Notes under the pieces: model-generated
The model's input: the letters and a program-made list of their open reading frames with translations, nothing else
Database searches by the model: none
What the model was told of the DNA's origin: nothing
Part shown: positions 1 to 8,403 of the stretch, one piece after another
Layout of the letters: every line of letters starts with the position of its first letter
Numbering within the stretch: the stretch's first letter is position 1
Translations under genes and position numbers: made by a program
Assembly (NCBI GenBank): GCA_025355995.1
Contig: JANXYQ010000079.1
Location: forward strand, 1-64,000
DNA length: 64,000 nt
DNA from: Spirochaetaceae bacterium
Lineage (GTDB): Bacteria > Spirochaetota > Spirochaetia > Treponematales > Rectinemataceae
Reading direction: 5' to 3'

Positions 1-19
1 CCAGTCAAAATAAAAAAAT

Positions 20-529
20 TTATTTTTTACCCTTTACTACCGCAGGATTCCCGACTGCCGTCGCGTTCGAAGGCACGTTAATTATGACCACGGCGTTCGC
101 CCCGATATTCACATCGTCGCCGATGGTGATCTTCCCAAGGATTTTCGAGCCCGCGCCGACATTCACGCGCTGTCCAAGCACGGGCGCCTCGAGGGGCTTG
201 TCCAAATAGCGATTCCCAATAGTTACTCCCTGCCTGATGACACAATCATCACCTATCTCCGCGGCTCCGTGAATAACGATACCGTGCTGGTGCTCGAAAA
301 CGACCCGGCGCCCGACGCTGGCGGAGTAAGGGACCTCTATGCCGTAATGATTGCGGACGAAGCGAAACATCGAGCGATATACGATGCTGAATGGAATCCG
401 GAGCAAGCGCGGCTTGATGCCCATTCGCCAAACCCCGAACCTATATACGGCGATCGCGCGAAATCCGGGGCGAGTCCAGTCGCGACCATGGGCTATCCAG
501 TCCTCGCGAAACAGCTTCGATAATTTCAT
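20..529 (-). CDS. CysE/WcaB-like hexapeptide acetyltransferase
   Basis: A 169-residue left-handed beta-helix acyltransferase of the serine acetyltransferase-like type, expected to transfer acetyl from acetyl-CoA to a hydroxyl group. The first 60 residues are basic and helical. Hexapeptide repeats then run from about residue 70 to the end, for example IGDDCVIRQGVTIGNR and IGDDVNIGANAVVI, with a histidine pair in FEHQHGIVIHG. It is the last gene of a leftward EPS operon, 17 bases after the PssE-like gene. No cysteine-pathway gene is near, so O-acetylation of a surface sugar is the better inference; the exact acceptor cannot be read from sequence. Confidence 0.85.
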   Translation of the reverse strand: MKLSKLFREDWIAHGRDWTRPGFRAIAVYRFGVWRMGIKPRLLRIPFSIVYRSMFRFVRNHYGIEVPYSASVGRRVVFEHQHGIVIHGAAEIGDDCVIRQGVTIGNRYLDKPLEAPVLGQRVNVGAGSKILGKITIGDDVNIGANAVVIINVPSNATAVGNPAVVKGKK

Positions 530-546
530 CGGTGTTCTCTCTCTCC

Positions 547-1032
547 CTATGCGCGCATGCCTTCCAGAAAGCGCTTGATCCTGGCTGCCACCAGGACCGC
601 TTGGTCGGAACGAGGTGTCGGCACGAAAGTTTTAAGCTTCGCGATTTTCTCTGGTAACTCATTGATATCGTACGCGGCCACGACATGCCCAAGAGCCTCG
701 AATTTTCGGGCCGTTCCGACTTGATGATCGTTGACGACCTCTTTGAACTTTGCGAGCCGAGGCATCACGAGCAGGGGCTTATTTCGCTCAAGCGCCATAG
801 AGATCGAGCCCATCCCGGCATGACTGATTATCTCGTCGGCCTTATTGAAGACCTCGTCGAATTCCTCTTTACCCATGACTTTGGCGTATCGGAAATGCTT
901 CGGCGCATATTCCGTATGCCCTATCTGGCCGAACAATTCATCAGATATTACACCCTTTCCGCAAAGCTCATCGACGGCTATCAATAATCGGTCGAACGCC
1001 ATGGGGTACGTTCCTAGCGTCAAGAAGATCAC
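547..1032 (-). CDS. PssE/Alg13-like glycosyltransferase catalytic subunit
   Basis: A 161-residue protein with the C-terminal fold of GT28 enzymes (Glyco_tran_28_C). It opens with IFLTLGTYPMAFDRLL and carries the donor-binding segment IISHAGMGSISMALERNKPL. In the two-subunit systems Alg13/Alg14 and PssE/PssD this half binds the UDP-sugar while the partner anchors it to the membrane and binds the lipid acceptor. I place the start at a GTG that overlaps the partner's stop codon (GTGA); longer upstream reading lies inside the partner gene and has no family similarity. Coupling and order match the two-subunit transferase, here presumably adding a sugar to an EPS lipid intermediate. Confidence 0.88.
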   Translation of the reverse strand: MIFLTLGTYPMAFDRLLIAVDELCGKGVISDELFGQIGHTEYAPKHFRYAKVMGKEEFDEVFNKADEIISHAGMGSISMALERNKPLLVMPRLAKFKEVVNDHQVGTARKFEALGHVVAAYDINELPEKIAKLKTFVPTPRSDQAVLVAARIKRFLEGMRA

Positions 1033-1496
1033 AATATCGCTCCGGCGAACTCGGCCTTTTCGTGGGCTTGAGCCAATTCTTCCCATTGCGTCAAGAAGAG
1101 ATCCGCGAAGCGGTACATCAAGCGGCCGCTCATGGAGAATTTCTCGGCGTTCGCGATGCTGTCGATCCAAACTACCTTCTTGCCGAAAAGCTTGGCGACG
1201 AGGCAAACCAGCGCGAGCGGCAGGGATCCGGTCGTGATCACGACGTCTGGCTTATCCACAATCATGATGCCGAGAGCTCTCCATAAGGCGATGATCGCGC
1301 CGAATGGATGGTATCTGTTACATTCACCGATGACGTAGGTTTTCCCTTTTTTCTGGAGCTTGCCCGCCAATTCGGGTTGAGTCGTAATGTAGATCGACGG
1401 GCCGCTGGGCCAATCATGGGCATGGTCGAGGAGGCGCAGCAATTGGTTCATGTGACCGCCGGCCGATGCCCCGACGCATATTTTGAGGTTTTTCAT
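1029..1496 (-). CDS. PssD/Alg14-like glycosyltransferase membrane subunit
   Basis: A 155-residue Alg14/PssD family protein. The N-terminus ICVGASAGGHMNQLLRLL has the glycine-rich SAGGH loop of the family, and later ITTGSLPLALVCLVAKLFGKK gives a hydrophobic membrane-associating helix. It should recruit the PssE-like subunit to the inner face of the cytoplasmic membrane to glycosylate an undecaprenyl-linked precursor. The start at MKNLKIC is chosen because it lies 8 bases after the upstream stop and directly precedes the first beta strand; a further in-frame start lies inside the upstream gene. Confidence 0.88.
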   Translation of the reverse strand: MKNLKICVGASAGGHMNQLLRLLDHAHDWPSGPSIYITTQPELAGKLQKKGKTYVIGECNRYHPFGAIIALWRALGIMIVDKPDVVITTGSLPLALVCLVAKLFGKKVVWIDSIANAEKFSMSGRLMYRFADLFLTQWEELAQAHEKAEFAGAIL

Positions 1497-1504
1497 GCCA
1501 TATC

Positions 1505-2362
1505 CTATGAGCTGTATTTGGCGATCAACTCTTTGCTTTGGGCGATATGGCTCTTGGACGATGCGCCGAACACGATCGATTCGATTTTCTTGAAGCCGCA
1601 AACGTATCGAATCGCATCGTCGGGCGAGATCGCCCCCGATGCCATGACGGACATGGCTATCGGCCTGAACCGCCTATCATTGAGCGCCTTTTCATATGCC
1701 TCGATACCTCCGGACATCCTGAAACCGGACTTATTAATCGACGAGCAGATGATAGGATTCTCGATGCCGCATTCTTCCAGCACATCCAATAACCGAGGCA
1801 TGTTCATCGTGATAAATCCCGGCTCCGCTCGATATCGTTCCTTGACATATTTTGCATACTCGATAAAAACCTTCTTCATGCCCAATCCCAGGAGGAGGTC
1901 GACTAATACGTTTTGAAGGAATATCACTTCCGTAGACAGGCCTTGAAACATTTTCATTTCCGCGTCGACCAACAGCCTCATCAGCTTGGTGACGTCTTGC
2001 GTAATCAGGGCTTCCCCGCCCTTGAGGACTGTCCCGAAGACGTTCCCCGAGGTAAAGCGCTTCAATGCGCCAAGGATGCCGTCCTCCGTTACCGCGTTCG
2101 CGTATTTATGAGCGTAGGGCATGCCCGGATAGAATTTAAAGCCCTCGTAACGGCGAGGGTTTTCGCGCACGAAGGCGCAAATATCCTCGATCACATCGTG
2201 GGTCGTGCACATGAAGGTCTTGATGCCAAGGTCGTAGGCATCATCCAGGACTTTCATTATCGCCTTCGAATCTCGGAATCTCATCGCCTGGACGCGCGCT
2301 TTCTCCTCGGACGCATGATTGATCCCGAAGAACTGGTTGTCGCCGAACAGTATTCTATCCAT
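1505..2362 (-). CDS. Unrecognised TIM-barrel-like protein of EPS operon
   Basis: A 285-residue soluble protein that I do not recognise by name. It begins DRILFGDNQFFGINH and has alternating strands and helices. The C-terminal third (FRPIAMSVMASGAISPDDA, then IESIVFGASSKSHI) resembles the end of aldo/keto-reductase-type TIM barrels, where a small-residue strand is followed by a phosphate-loop-like GAS. No clear catalytic Tyr/Lys pair of true aldo/keto reductases is evident. The start is one base after the upstream dehydrogenase stop, so translation is probably coupled. Acting with the Gfo/Idh enzyme on a sugar or sugar nucleotide is an inference from context only. Confidence 0.6.
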   Translation of the reverse strand: MDRILFGDNQFFGINHASEEKARVQAMRFRDSKAIMKVLDDAYDLGIKTFMCTTHDVIEDICAFVRENPRRYEGFKFYPGMPYAHKYANAVTEDGILGALKRFTSGNVFGTVLKGGEALITQDVTKLMRLLVDAEMKMFQGLSTEVIFLQNVLVDLLLGLGMKKVFIEYAKYVKERYRAEPGFITMNMPRLLDVLEECGIENPIICSSINKSGFRMSGGIEAYEKALNDRRFRPIAMSVMASGAISPDDAIRYVCGFKKIESIVFGASSKSHIAQSKELIAKYSS

Positions 2363-2363
2363 T

Positions 2364-3374
2364 CTAGTTTGCATCCTGCGTAAGCATATCAATAACTTGG
2401 TCCGTATCCAATGCGGAACGGAACGAATTTATGCCTGGCTTCTTTCCCCCGGAAACGCAATTTACGAAATAGTCGATCTGAAAGGAGTATTCTTCGCCGC
2501 GCAAGTAGAACCATACGGGAGGGGTCAGCTCGGTGATGTTGTAGATGGTCCAACCCGCTTCTAGGCCGAGACCGGCGTTCTTCTCGTTGAGGAATATCCT
2601 GAGTTCTTGCCGATCCGCGACGATTTTACCTTTTGTACCCTGCAGCGTAATCGTCGTCGACATTTTCCGATACGAGGATTCGCTCCAATTAACCGACAAC
2701 TGACCGGCGATCCCGGACTTATAGAACAAGGAGGAGTAGACAGCATCCTCGACGTCGTTCGAGAAGACTTTCTTCAGTATCGTTCCTCCCACTTTAGCGG
2801 GCATGCCCACGTAGTAGTTCATAAGGTCGACTACGTGGGAGGTATAATCATGAAGGCAGCCGCCCCCCTCGTTCTTCTGGGATCTCCAGGTAGACCCCTT
2901 CGCGCGCAGCACCACCGGACCGTACGCCTCGCCGTGGATCGCGTACAGGTCCCCTAGGGCTTTCTTGTCAAGGAGTTCTTTAACCTTCGAAAAGGTACCG
3001 ATGAATTTATTATGGTAGCCCACTTGGTTGACGACGTTCTTCTTTTCGGCCAAGGCGACCAGGGATTCGCCTTCGGTTCGACTCAGGCAAAATGGCTTCT
3101 CCACGAATACGTGAGTCCCCTGCTCGAGGCAGTCCTCGAGTATCTTCGCATGAGAGGACGTAGGCGTTACGACCATCACGCAATCCGGCTCGCACTCCTT
3201 AAGCATTTTTTTGTAATCCGAGTAAAACGCCAGGTCGCTGACCTTTTCCATGCACCCGGTGACGAACGTAGACGTATCGCAAGCTCCGACGACCTTCACG
3301 CCCGGATGCGCGTTCAAGATGGCGAGATGCGAAATCCCCATCTTGCCTAATCCGATAATGCCTGCTCGTACCAT
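2364..3374 (-). CDS. Gfo/Idh/MocA family oxidoreductase
   Basis: A 336-residue NAD(P)-dependent dehydrogenase. The Rossmann motif GIIGLGKMG is at the N-terminus, the family signature EKPF follows in THVFVEKPFCLS at about residue 95, and a conserved GGGCLHDYTSHVVDL segment carries the catalytic-type Asp/His in the C-terminal domain. Such enzymes oxidise or reduce a hydroxyl of sugars, inositols or nucleotide sugars. It heads the leftward EPS operon, so a nucleotide-sugar 3-dehydrogenase role is plausible but unproven. The substrate cannot be told from sequence. Confidence 0.88.
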   Translation of the reverse strand: MVRAGIIGLGKMGISHLAILNAHPGVKVVGACDTSTFVTGCMEKVSDLAFYSDYKKMLKECEPDCVMVVTPTSSHAKILEDCLEQGTHVFVEKPFCLSRTEGESLVALAEKKNVVNQVGYHNKFIGTFSKVKELLDKKALGDLYAIHGEAYGPVVLRAKGSTWRSQKNEGGGCLHDYTSHVVDLMNYYVGMPAKVGGTILKKVFSNDVEDAVYSSLFYKSGIAGQLSVNWSESSYRKMSTTITLQGTKGKIVADRQELRIFLNEKNAGLGLEAGWTIYNITELTPPVWFYLRGEEYSFQIDYFVNCVSGGKKPGINSFRSALDTDQVIDMLTQDAN

Positions 3375-3569
3375 GCTGTTCTACTTCCTTTGAATCGAGA
3401 CTCAATAAAATAATAGCAAATAATACAACAACGACTTTTTTGCTACTATCCCTACACTGGCGACGCGTGATCGCCGTTGCGGCAGCTCGGGCCATGGGCC
3501 GATGGACTATGGTGGTGGTTTACTTCACCCCTATATTATGATATTGCCTTACGGGGTGGGGGCTAGATA
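3375..3569. promoter_or_regulatory. Divergent promoter region between EPS operon and flavoprotein pair
   Basis: This 195-base gap separates two divergent operons, so it must hold both promoters. The side near the dehydrogenase is AT-rich (a run of AATAAAATAATAGCAAATAA near its start codon). The other side ends with a purine-rich GGGGTGGGGG run that may serve as the ribosome site of the flavoprotein gene. I could not fix a convincing -35/-10 pair. Confidence 0.35.
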
Positions 3570-5042
3570 GTGCATGAATCGTATGATATCTGCGTCATAG
3601 GCGGCGGAGTTGTCGGCACTGCGATCGCACGGGAGGCCACGAAATATTGCCTCAAAGTACTTCTCCTCGAGCGATGCGGCGATGTAGCGGAGGGCATAAG
3701 CAAGGCTAACAGCGGCGTCCTTCATGCCGGATTCAATGTCAAATCAGGTAGCCTTAAGGCGCGATTCAACGTAGAAGGACTGTCGTTTTTCCCGGAGCTT
3801 GCGTATCAGCTCGATGTTCCCTATAGGCTCTGCAAGAAGCTGGTGATCGCAAAAGACGATTCCGAGCTTCCGTATCTGGAGAAACTACTGGAGCAGGGCA
3901 AAAAGAACGGATCCCCCGGACTATCGATCATCGGAGAGGCGGAGATAAGGCGACTGGAACCTCTCATCAGCGGCAGGTACGCCCTGTACTCACAGCGCAC
4001 GGCGATCATATCCCCATATGAACTGACGATAGCGTACGCCGAAAGCGCCCAGGCGAATGGGGCCGATATCCGACTCCTAGCCGACGTTTGCGCTATCGAG
4101 CGCGACGAAGCCGAGGATTGTTTCATTATCAGGACCGCGGACGAGAGCATATTCAGGTCGAGGATGGTTGTTAATTCAGCCGGCAATCACTCGGATAAGG
4201 TCGCCTCTTTCCCGGCCGAGCAAAAGCATAGATTGCATCCCTGCAAGGGCGAATATTACGTCTTGGACACCGATGCCTCCCGATTCTTGAAGATGGCCGT
4301 ATATCCCGTTCCTCCCGCGGACGGGAGCGGGCTCGGGGTCCACCTGACGCCGACGATAAACGGGAATATCCTCATCGGCCCCTCGGCTGATTACCTGGAC
4401 GATCCCGATGACCTGTCGACGACCAAGCCCGTCATGGAGCTCTTGAAAAAGGAAGCCTTCGAACTCCTGCCAGCGCTCAGGTCCGCGAATTTCATCAAGA
4501 GCTACTCAGGCATCAGGCCGAAATTATTCAATTCCGAGACAGGCAAGACCTTCGAGGATTTCGTGATCGAGCAACACCCCGCCTTCAGCCGCTACCTCAA
4601 CCTAATCGGCATCGAATCCCCCGGCCTGACGGCGTCGCCCGCGATCGCCAAATACGTGGTGGAGCAATTCGTTTCCAGGTATTTCCCCCTAATCGAAAAC
4701 GAGCGGTTCAATCCGATCAGGAAATCGCCGATTCGCCGTACGAAATTCCTCACGCCCGACGCGATCCGAAAGCTAATCGATGAGAACCCCACATATGGCG
4801 AGGTCATATGCCGCTGCGAGCAAGTCTCCAAGGCGGAGGTACTTCTTGCGCTACGCAATCCGCTGGGAGCGAAGACATTGAATGCGATAAAGAAAAGGAC
4901 CCATGCGATGATGGGACGGTGCCAAAGCGGTTTTTGCCTGCCGAAGATCGCGGGATTATTGATGGATGAACTCGGCATGGAGCCCGATGCCATCTACCGC
5001 GACGAGCCCGACTCACGCGTGTTCCTAGGGCGATCACGATGA
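3570..5042 (+). CDS. GlpA-like FAD dehydrogenase with BFD-type [2Fe-2S] domain
   Basis: A 490-residue flavoprotein. The N-terminus ICVIGGGVVGTAIAREA is a DAO-type FAD-binding motif, and the body resembles glycerol-3-phosphate dehydrogenase and L-2-hydroxyglutarate oxidase (SKANSGVLHAGFNV, later SYSGIRPKLF). The last 75 residues form a BFD-like iron-sulfur domain with cysteines in CRCEQVSKAE and GRCQSGFC. The start is GTG; no in-frame ATG is close. It overlaps the next gene by ATGA, so the two are co-translated. The expected role is oxidation of a 2-hydroxy acid or glycerol phosphate with electrons passed to the partner flavoprotein; glycerol 3-phosphate is the likeliest substrate by family. 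Confidence 0.85.
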   Translation: MHESYDICVIGGGVVGTAIAREATKYCLKVLLLERCGDVAEGISKANSGVLHAGFNVKSGSLKARFNVEGLSFFPELAYQLDVPYRLCKKLVIAKDDSELPYLEKLLEQGKKNGSPGLSIIGEAEIRRLEPLISGRYALYSQRTAIISPYELTIAYAESAQANGADIRLLADVCAIERDEAEDCFIIRTADESIFRSRMVVNSAGNHSDKVASFPAEQKHRLHPCKGEYYVLDTDASRFLKMAVYPVPPADGSGLGVHLTPTINGNILIGPSADYLDDPDDLSTTKPVMELLKKEAFELLPALRSANFIKSYSGIRPKLFNSETGKTFEDFVIEQHPAFSRYLNLIGIESPGLTASPAIAKYVVEQFVSRYFPLIENERFNPIRKSPIRRTKFLTPDAIRKLIDENPTYGEVICRCEQVSKAEVLLALRNPLGAKTLNAIKKRTHAMMGRCQSGFCLPKIAGLLMDELGMEPDAIYRDEPDSRVFLGRSR

Positions 5043-6412
5043 AGTCGATAGACGTAGCGATCGTCGGAGGAGGTCCTGCGGGCATGGCGAGCGCCATCGC
5101 CCTCTTTGGAATGGGCGTTCGGGACATACTGCTCATCGAGCGGAACAACTCTCTCGGGGGAATCTTGAATCAGTGCATCCACACTGGTTTCGGACTATCC
5201 TACTACAAGGAGGAGTTGACCGGTCCGGAGTATTCCATGCGCATGAGTCGACGGTTCCTCGACCTCGGCATCCCATATCAAACGGATGCCATGGTTATCG
5301 GCATGGAAGGCGACAAGGTCCTGACTATCACTTCGGAATGCCACGGCTTGCAGCAGATCAAGGCCAAGGCGGTCATCCTGGCCACGGGTTGCCGCGAGCG
5401 GACGCGCGAAGCCATCGAGGTCGCCGGCTCTCGCCCGGCCGGCGTCTTCACCGCCGGCCAGGCGCAGAACCTCATCAACCTGAGGCATCTACGCATCGGG
5501 AAGAAAGTCATCATTCAGGGATCGGGCGATATCGGGTTGATCATGGCCAGGCGTCTTCAGCTCGAAGGCTATGAAGTGATCAAGGTCTTCGAGCGATTGC
5601 CTTTCCTGAGCGGGCTTATTCGCAACAAGATCCAATGCCTCGACGATTACGGGATCCCCCTGGAATTCGGCGCGCAAATCACCTCGATCAACGGGAGGAA
5701 GCGAGTCGAGAGCGTCGATATGGTATCCCTCGATTCCGAATTCCGCCCGATCGCCGGCAGCGAAAAGCGGTATGCCTGCGATACCGTCATCTTCTCCGTC
5801 GGGCTCATTCAAGAAATGGAACTCGGGAGGAGCGCCGGAATCGCCTTTTCCGGCCAGGTACCGAGCATCAATAGCAAATTCGAGACTTCCGTTCCCGGTC
5901 TTTTCGTCGCAGGAAACGCCCTGCATATTCACGATCTCGCGGACGGCGCTTCGCTGGAAGGGGAGATAGTCGCGAAATCGGCATCCCTATACCTGGAAGA
6001 CCGGGAACGCTTTCGCTCGGAAGCGAAAGCTGAGATCCCATATAGGGCCCTCGAGCCTGACCAAGGCCATGATGCCGCATTCTTCGATCGCCTTCGTGAA
6101 AAAGGTCAGATTGTCTGCATCGTATGCCCGAAAGGATGCTTGCTATCCCCCGATGATTATGGATGCAAGCGCGGGAAGGAGCATTTCCTTCAGGAGCGGC
6201 ATGGCAAAAAGCGCATCTTGACGACTACGATCGTAGCCGAATACCAGAATGTCGAGCGAACGCTTACCGTTCGCTCGAAAGATCCTCTTCCCTTCGATGC
6301 GCTTGTGCCCGTGAAGGACATGCTTCGCAAGATAGGGAAAATGGATTCATTGGACTTCAGCGTCGATTCCGGAGGGACTCGGATTGAATTCGCAGCCGTC
6401 CCCTTGTCTTGA
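5039..6412 (+). CDS. GlpB-like NAD(P)/FAD oxidoreductase fused to DUF1667
   Basis: A 457-residue pyridine-nucleotide-disulfide-type flavoprotein. It has two dinucleotide-binding motifs, VAIVGGGPAGMASAIAL at the start and IIQGSGDIGLIMARRL near residue 160. The C-terminal 110 residues, with cysteines in CIVCPKGCLLSP and YGCKRG, match the DUF1667 domain. In many anaerobes the GlpA-like protein, this flavoprotein and DUF1667 are three separate genes; here the last two are joined. It is translated from an ATG overlapping the upstream stop. It should accept electrons from the GlpA-like subunit. The surrounding genes are all for EPS, and no glpK or glpF is seen. Confidence 0.85.
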   Translation: MKSIDVAIVGGGPAGMASAIALFGMGVRDILLIERNNSLGGILNQCIHTGFGLSYYKEELTGPEYSMRMSRRFLDLGIPYQTDAMVIGMEGDKVLTITSECHGLQQIKAKAVILATGCRERTREAIEVAGSRPAGVFTAGQAQNLINLRHLRIGKKVIIQGSGDIGLIMARRLQLEGYEVIKVFERLPFLSGLIRNKIQCLDDYGIPLEFGAQITSINGRKRVESVDMVSLDSEFRPIAGSEKRYACDTVIFSVGLIQEMELGRSAGIAFSGQVPSINSKFETSVPGLFVAGNALHIHDLADGASLEGEIVAKSASLYLEDRERFRSEAKAEIPYRALEPDQGHDAAFFDRLREKGQIVCIVCPKGCLLSPDDYGCKRGKEHFLQERHGKKRILTTTIVAEYQNVERTLTVRSKDPLPFDALVPVKDMLRKIGKMDSLDFSVDSGGTRIEFAAVPLS

Positions 6413-6445
6413 ATAGCCTATCGGCCGCGAAGCTTCGGTTGCCGG

Positions 6446-7408
6446 TCAGTGTATGGTTATCCTCCCGAACCGAGTTCTGAAATAAATGCTCGTCACCATA
6501 CGCATGTGGCTAGACTGTTCTTTCAGGGAACCCTTCTTCCTGAATCCGAGAAGGATCTTGACGAAGATTAGGAAATCGAAGAGTAGCATCAACAATAGAT
6601 TGAGTGTAGCGGTCCACCACCCATAATTCTTGCGGTAATATATGGCTTGGCTTTCTATCTGAAGCTTCTCTATCTGCGCACCATTATTCGTGGTCTTGTC
6701 CATCTTCTTCGCCGTCGCGCCGCCCAAATGAATAACATCGGTCGGATAGAAAAAGATCTTGTAGCCCATTCTCTTGATGCGAAGGCACAAGTCATTGTCA
6801 TCATTATACATAAAATAATCCTGCCGCAGGAAGAAACCCGAGGCATCTATCAGGTCTTTCCTGGTCAGGAGGAAGCATCCCACCACCCAATCGCATTCGC
6901 GAACCGACTTATGGTCCCATGTGAGGTCATCGAGGATTCCGATAAAAGGAAGCTTACCCATCAAGCCAGCTTGTTGCGCAAAGCATTTGATCGGTGTCGG
7001 GAAATAACGCGTGGATGGCTGAAGGACCCCGTCCCGGCCCACGAGGCGGGCCCCGAGAACGCCGGCCTCCGGAGTGCGCCGCATGAAATCGATCGTCTCT
7101 TGGAGCGTGTTTTTAAAAACGAACGCATCCGAGTTGAGCATCAGGATGTACTTGCCCCTCGCCCTGGTATATGCGAGGTTGTTGGCGCGGATGAACCCCA
7201 AATTCGTGTCGCTTCGAATCAGGATGACTTCGGGGAAATTCTTGGCCACGTGATCGGCAGTGCCATCGACCGAGGCATTGTCAACGAACAAGATTTCCTT
7301 CGCTAGAGTGTCGTCGGACGCCCGTATGGCTCGGAAGCACTCGTCGACCAGTTCCTTTACGTTCCAGGCGACGACGATGATAGAGAGATCGATTTCGCCA
7401 TCCTTCAC
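6446..7408 (-). CDS. Family 2 glycosyltransferase
   Basis: A 320-residue GT2 of the rhamnosyltransferase-like group. The GT-A fold starts at LSIIVVAWNVKELV, with donor-binding residues in FVDNASVDGTADHV and the metal-binding LMLNSDAFVF (an S-D in place of the usual DxD). A later YFMYNDDNDLCLRIKRMG segment is the ED-type catalytic region. A hydrophobic stretch (LNLLLMLLFDFLIFVKILLG) near residue 280 should tether the C-terminus to the membrane. It is the last gene of the second leftward EPS operon and follows the epimerase by 12 bases, fitting assembly of a rhamnose-like sugar into the repeat unit. Confidence 0.9.
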   Translation of the reverse strand: MKDGEIDLSIIVVAWNVKELVDECFRAIRASDDTLAKEILFVDNASVDGTADHVAKNFPEVILIRSDTNLGFIRANNLAYTRARGKYILMLNSDAFVFKNTLQETIDFMRRTPEAGVLGARLVGRDGVLQPSTRYFPTPIKCFAQQAGLMGKLPFIGILDDLTWDHKSVRECDWVVGCFLLTRKDLIDASGFFLRQDYFMYNDDNDLCLRIKRMGYKIFFYPTDVIHLGGATAKKMDKTTNNGAQIEKLQIESQAIYYRKNYGWWTATLNLLLMLLFDFLIFVKILLGFRKKGSLKEQSSHMRMVTSIYFRTRFGRITIH

Positions 7409-7420
7409 TGCAATATCCTC

Positions 7421-8383
7421 TCAAGCAGACAGATTGAGCTGCTTGAAGCGCCTGATATTATAATAATTATCCTGATCGAGATCGCCGAATTGGTCCTGAT
7501 GGACGAACAAGTCCTTGAGGATATCGGATATTGAATATTTGGGCTCGTACCCCAGGACTGTTTTTGCTTTCGCTCCCGTGACCTTATAGTTGCGGAAGTC
7601 CTGTATGTTCTTGATATCGATGGCAATCCTCTTGCCGGTCAATTCCTCGACCCCATCCTTGACCGCGTCTCCGACGGCGCCGACCGTGTAATTGTCGGAG
7701 ATTACGTTGAACACGCCGCTGATGCTCTCGTCGGCCTGTACCGCGCGCAGATAGCCTCGCACGGCGTCGCGGATATCCAGGATCGGCCGCCAGATCGAGG
7801 CGTTGTTGACCGTTATTTTCCCGGTCAGCATCGCGGCGCGATACATCGTGTTGACGATTAGGTCAAAACGCATGCGCGGGCTGTACCCGGAAACCGTTCC
7901 CTTGCGAAGCGCGACGACGGAGAAGCTCGGATCCTGCATCTGTAGGACGCCGCGCTCGCCTTGGAGCTTGGAAATGCCGTAGGGATACCCGCAGGTCGTC
8001 GGGCTCTGCTCATCGTACAACTCGTCCACCGTATACCCGTATACCGAGCACGACGATCCGTAGATGAATCGCCTAACGCCTGCCAGTTTCGCGATGTAGG
8101 CCAGATACGACGGAAGGGCCCCGTTCGACATGAAATTGAGCGCGGGGCTGAACTCGGCCATCGGATCGTTGGATAGGCCCGCGAGGAATATGACCTGGTC
8201 GTAACCAGAAAAATCCGCTTGCGTGCAATGAAATAAATTCTTTTCTACGACCTTGACGGAGGCTGGCAGATGATTCCCGAACCACAGGGAATCGATGACC
8301 TCTACCTCGTATCCATGCTCGATCAGGAAAGGAACGAGAACCGACCCGATATAACCGGCTCCGCCAGCTACCGCGATTTTCAT
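7421..8383 (-). CDS. NAD-dependent sugar-nucleotide epimerase/dehydratase
   Basis: A 320-residue extended short-chain dehydrogenase. It has the NAD motif AVAGGAGYIGSVLV at the N-terminus, and the catalytic serine and YxxxK appear in YGSSCSVYGYT and YPYGISKLQGE. It acts on an NDP-sugar, most likely as a C4 epimerase or dehydratase. The next gene downstream is the GT2 and the next upstream is the RfbD-like reductase, so it presumably contributes one sugar of the EPS repeat. The exact reaction is not determined by the motifs. Confidence 0.87.
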   Translation of the reverse strand: MKIAVAGGAGYIGSVLVPFLIEHGYEVEVIDSLWFGNHLPASVKVVEKNLFHCTQADFSGYDQVIFLAGLSNDPMAEFSPALNFMSNGALPSYLAYIAKLAGVRRFIYGSSCSVYGYTVDELYDEQSPTTCGYPYGISKLQGERGVLQMQDPSFSVVALRKGTVSGYSPRMRFDLIVNTMYRAAMLTGKITVNNASIWRPILDIRDAVRGYLRAVQADESISGVFNVISDNYTVGAVGDAVKDGVEELTGKRIAIDIKNIQDFRNYKVTGAKAKTVLGYEPKYSISDILKDLFVHQDQFGDLDQDNYYNIRRFKQLNLSA

Positions 8384-8403
8384 GAAGACCCCCGTTTGTC
8401 AGA

